Shown here in pieces: positions 43,837 to 44,690 of a stretch of 44,690 nucleotides of DNA. The notes under the pieces are model-generated. The model did not search any database. It was given only the letters and a program-made list of their open reading frames with translations, and had not been told where the DNA came from. The stretch is from Ravibacter sp964559125 (GTDB lineage: Bacteria; Bacteroidota; Bacteroidia; Cytophagales; Spirosomataceae): contig CAZLGW010000043.1 of assembly GCA_964559125.1 (NCBI GenBank), positions 1-44,690 of the forward strand. The letters run 5' to 3'. Numbering within the stretch: position 1 is the first letter of the stretch; every line of letters begins with the position of its first letter. The position numbers and the translations under genes were made by a program.

Positions 43837-44690
43837 TTATGGTATCGGAGCTGGGGCGGGGATGCCGATCTGCCGGCTCTTGGACGAGCTGTTCTGTCCG
43901 GTGGTAGGGGCCGTCACGTCTGCGGTGATGCCAAGCAAGGTCAGGAGCTGCTGCATCCGGTTGTTGAACTCGGCGTTGGCACGCTCGATGCCCATCTCCT
44001 GAATGAGCCGCGGCAGGGCCTGCGCTTGCAGGTTCTGCACCAAGGTGCTGACCTCCTGCTGCGTGATCTGCGGGATCGACTGCGCCGCGGTGATCTGCTG
44101 GCCGGTGCGCTCGGTCTGCTGCTGCTGCTGGAACTGCGCCGCCTGTTGCGCGCGCACGCGGGCCGCTTCCTCGTGCTGCCCGCGCCGTTCCAATTCGGCT
44201 GCCAGCATGGTGCTCTCCCGCATCCGGGCGGCTTCCTCGAACTCGCCGCGCCGCGCCAGCTCCTGCGCGAAGCCCTCGAACTGCCGGGCCTGATGCGCCT
44301 CCTGCGCGCGGCCCTGCCGTTCCAGCTCGGCGGCGATGGTTTCCGCCTCCCGCTGCCGCGCGCCTTCCTCGGCTTGGAACTGCCGCTGCCGCTCGGCCTC
44401 GAAGCCCTGATAGCTGATTTGCGAGCTGATGTCGCCGATCTCCTGCGCCACGCCGCGGGTCGCAATGGCGGCCGCCCGGTCGAACGCCGAGCTGCCCTGC
44501 GGTTGCGTGAACTGCCCGGCGGACGTGAAGCGCCCCGGCAGGGACCGTGTAAGGGTTTCCTCCAGCCCCTGCAACAGCGGCCGGGTCGCGGCTTCGATCG
44601 CCGCGGTCATGAAGGGGTTGTTCCCGTCCGGGGAGTAACCCGGCTGCGTGCTGGCCGCGTTGACCCCGGCGGTGAGCTGCCCGAGGTCGC
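43837..44690 (-). CDS. Internal virion protein, C-terminal part (continues at 1-482)
   Basis: The larger part of the 426-residue gene that crosses the join; reading from 44635 down to 43837. From FTQPQGSSAFDRAAAIATRG onward it is a long coiled coil (EAERQRQFQAEEGARQREAE, ELERQGRAQEAHQARQFE) with three near-repeats of (A)A-E-L-E-R-(Q/R)-G-(R/Q) at about 36-residue spacing, then QQQQQT and a compact C-terminus (LPRLIQEMGIERANAEFNNRMQQLLTLLG). Coiled-coil virion proteins next to large ejection proteins form the internal core or a tail tube extension. TAA is 13 bases before the 490-aa gene start. Confidence 0.85.
   Translation of the reverse strand, partial: DLGQLTAGVNAASTQPGYSPDGNNPFMTAAIEAATRPLLQGLEETLTRSLPGRFTSAGQFTQPQGSSAFDRAAAIATRGVAQEIGDISSQISYQGFEAERQRQFQAEEGARQREAETIAAELERQGRAQEAHQARQFEGFAQELARRGEFEEAARMRESTMLAAELERRGQHEEAARVRAQQAAQFQQQQQTERTGQQITAAQSIPQITQQEVSTLVQNLQAQALPRLIQEMGIERANAEFNNRMQQLLTLLGITADVTAPTTGQNSSSKSRQIGIPAPAPIP
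44636..44690. repeat. Terminal overlap, right copy
   Basis: Exact repeat of bases 1-55 (see the left copy). Confidence 0.93.

Overview
The window is a complete, circularly closed genome of a tailed, podovirus-like bacteriophage. The first 55 bases are repeated exactly as the last 55, and a leftward gene reads in frame through the join (stop at 43837, start at 482). The unique genome is therefore 44,635 bp. Base composition is high-GC (roughly two thirds by eye). No integrase, lysogeny repressor, RNA polymerase, tRNA or CRISPR array was recognised. Terminase, portal, scaffold, capsid, tail fibres and large internal virion proteins are present, but no tape-measure, sheath or major tail-tube gene, which suggests a short-tailed virion. 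The host is probably a high-GC proteobacterium with a sigma70-type promoter system; an alphaproteobacterium is an inference only.

Layout. A divergent promoter pair at about 29.03-29.13 kb splits the genome. Rightward genes (29.2-39.15 kb) are the replication and nucleotide-metabolism block: three small genes, a Cas4/RecB-like nuclease, three small genes, a Sak4/RecA-like ATPase, a DUF669/SSB-like protein, a split DNA polymerase (UDG + exonuclease ORF, 25-codon membrane peptide, polymerase ORF), a metallophosphoesterase, two nucleoside-deoxyribosyltransferase-fold proteins and a DUF5664 (dATP/dGTP diphosphohydrolase) domain protein. This block ends at a terminator near 39.18 kb. Leftward genes from 29.03 kb to 22.6 kb are mostly small and unknown, with a thioredoxin-reductase-like flavoprotein lacking CxxC and two zinc metallopeptidases. 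An 820-bp gene-free region (21.78-22.60 kb), rich in direct and inverted repeats, is the best replication-origin candidate. Leftward from 21.7 kb come a RepA-like ATPase, small terminase, a transglycosylase, large terminase, receptor-binding proteins (glycine-rich adhesin, BNR-propeller spike), portal, scaffold, capsid, M15 endolysin, connector, S74 fibre and other tail genes. After the circle join come three large internal/ejection proteins and the holin candidates, meeting the same terminator at 39.18 kb.

Regulation. About a dozen promoters follow one pattern: TTGACA or a close variant, usually 17 bp, then a TA-rich -10 box. Several use the stop codon of the preceding gene as part of the -35 box. 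One gene appears to be leaderless. Superimposed on this, and not explained by genes, is a dispersed palindrome GTTTAAAC (12 exact copies plus 8 of GTTTAACC/GGTTAAAC), far too frequent for this base composition. It is often placed at gene ends, three times with the TAA stop inside it. The most unusual gene-level feature is the DNA polymerase, which is cut inside its proofreading domain: Exo I and Exo II lie in the UDG-containing ORF, and Exo III (YNALD) at the start of the polymerase ORF, with a tiny membrane-peptide gene in between.
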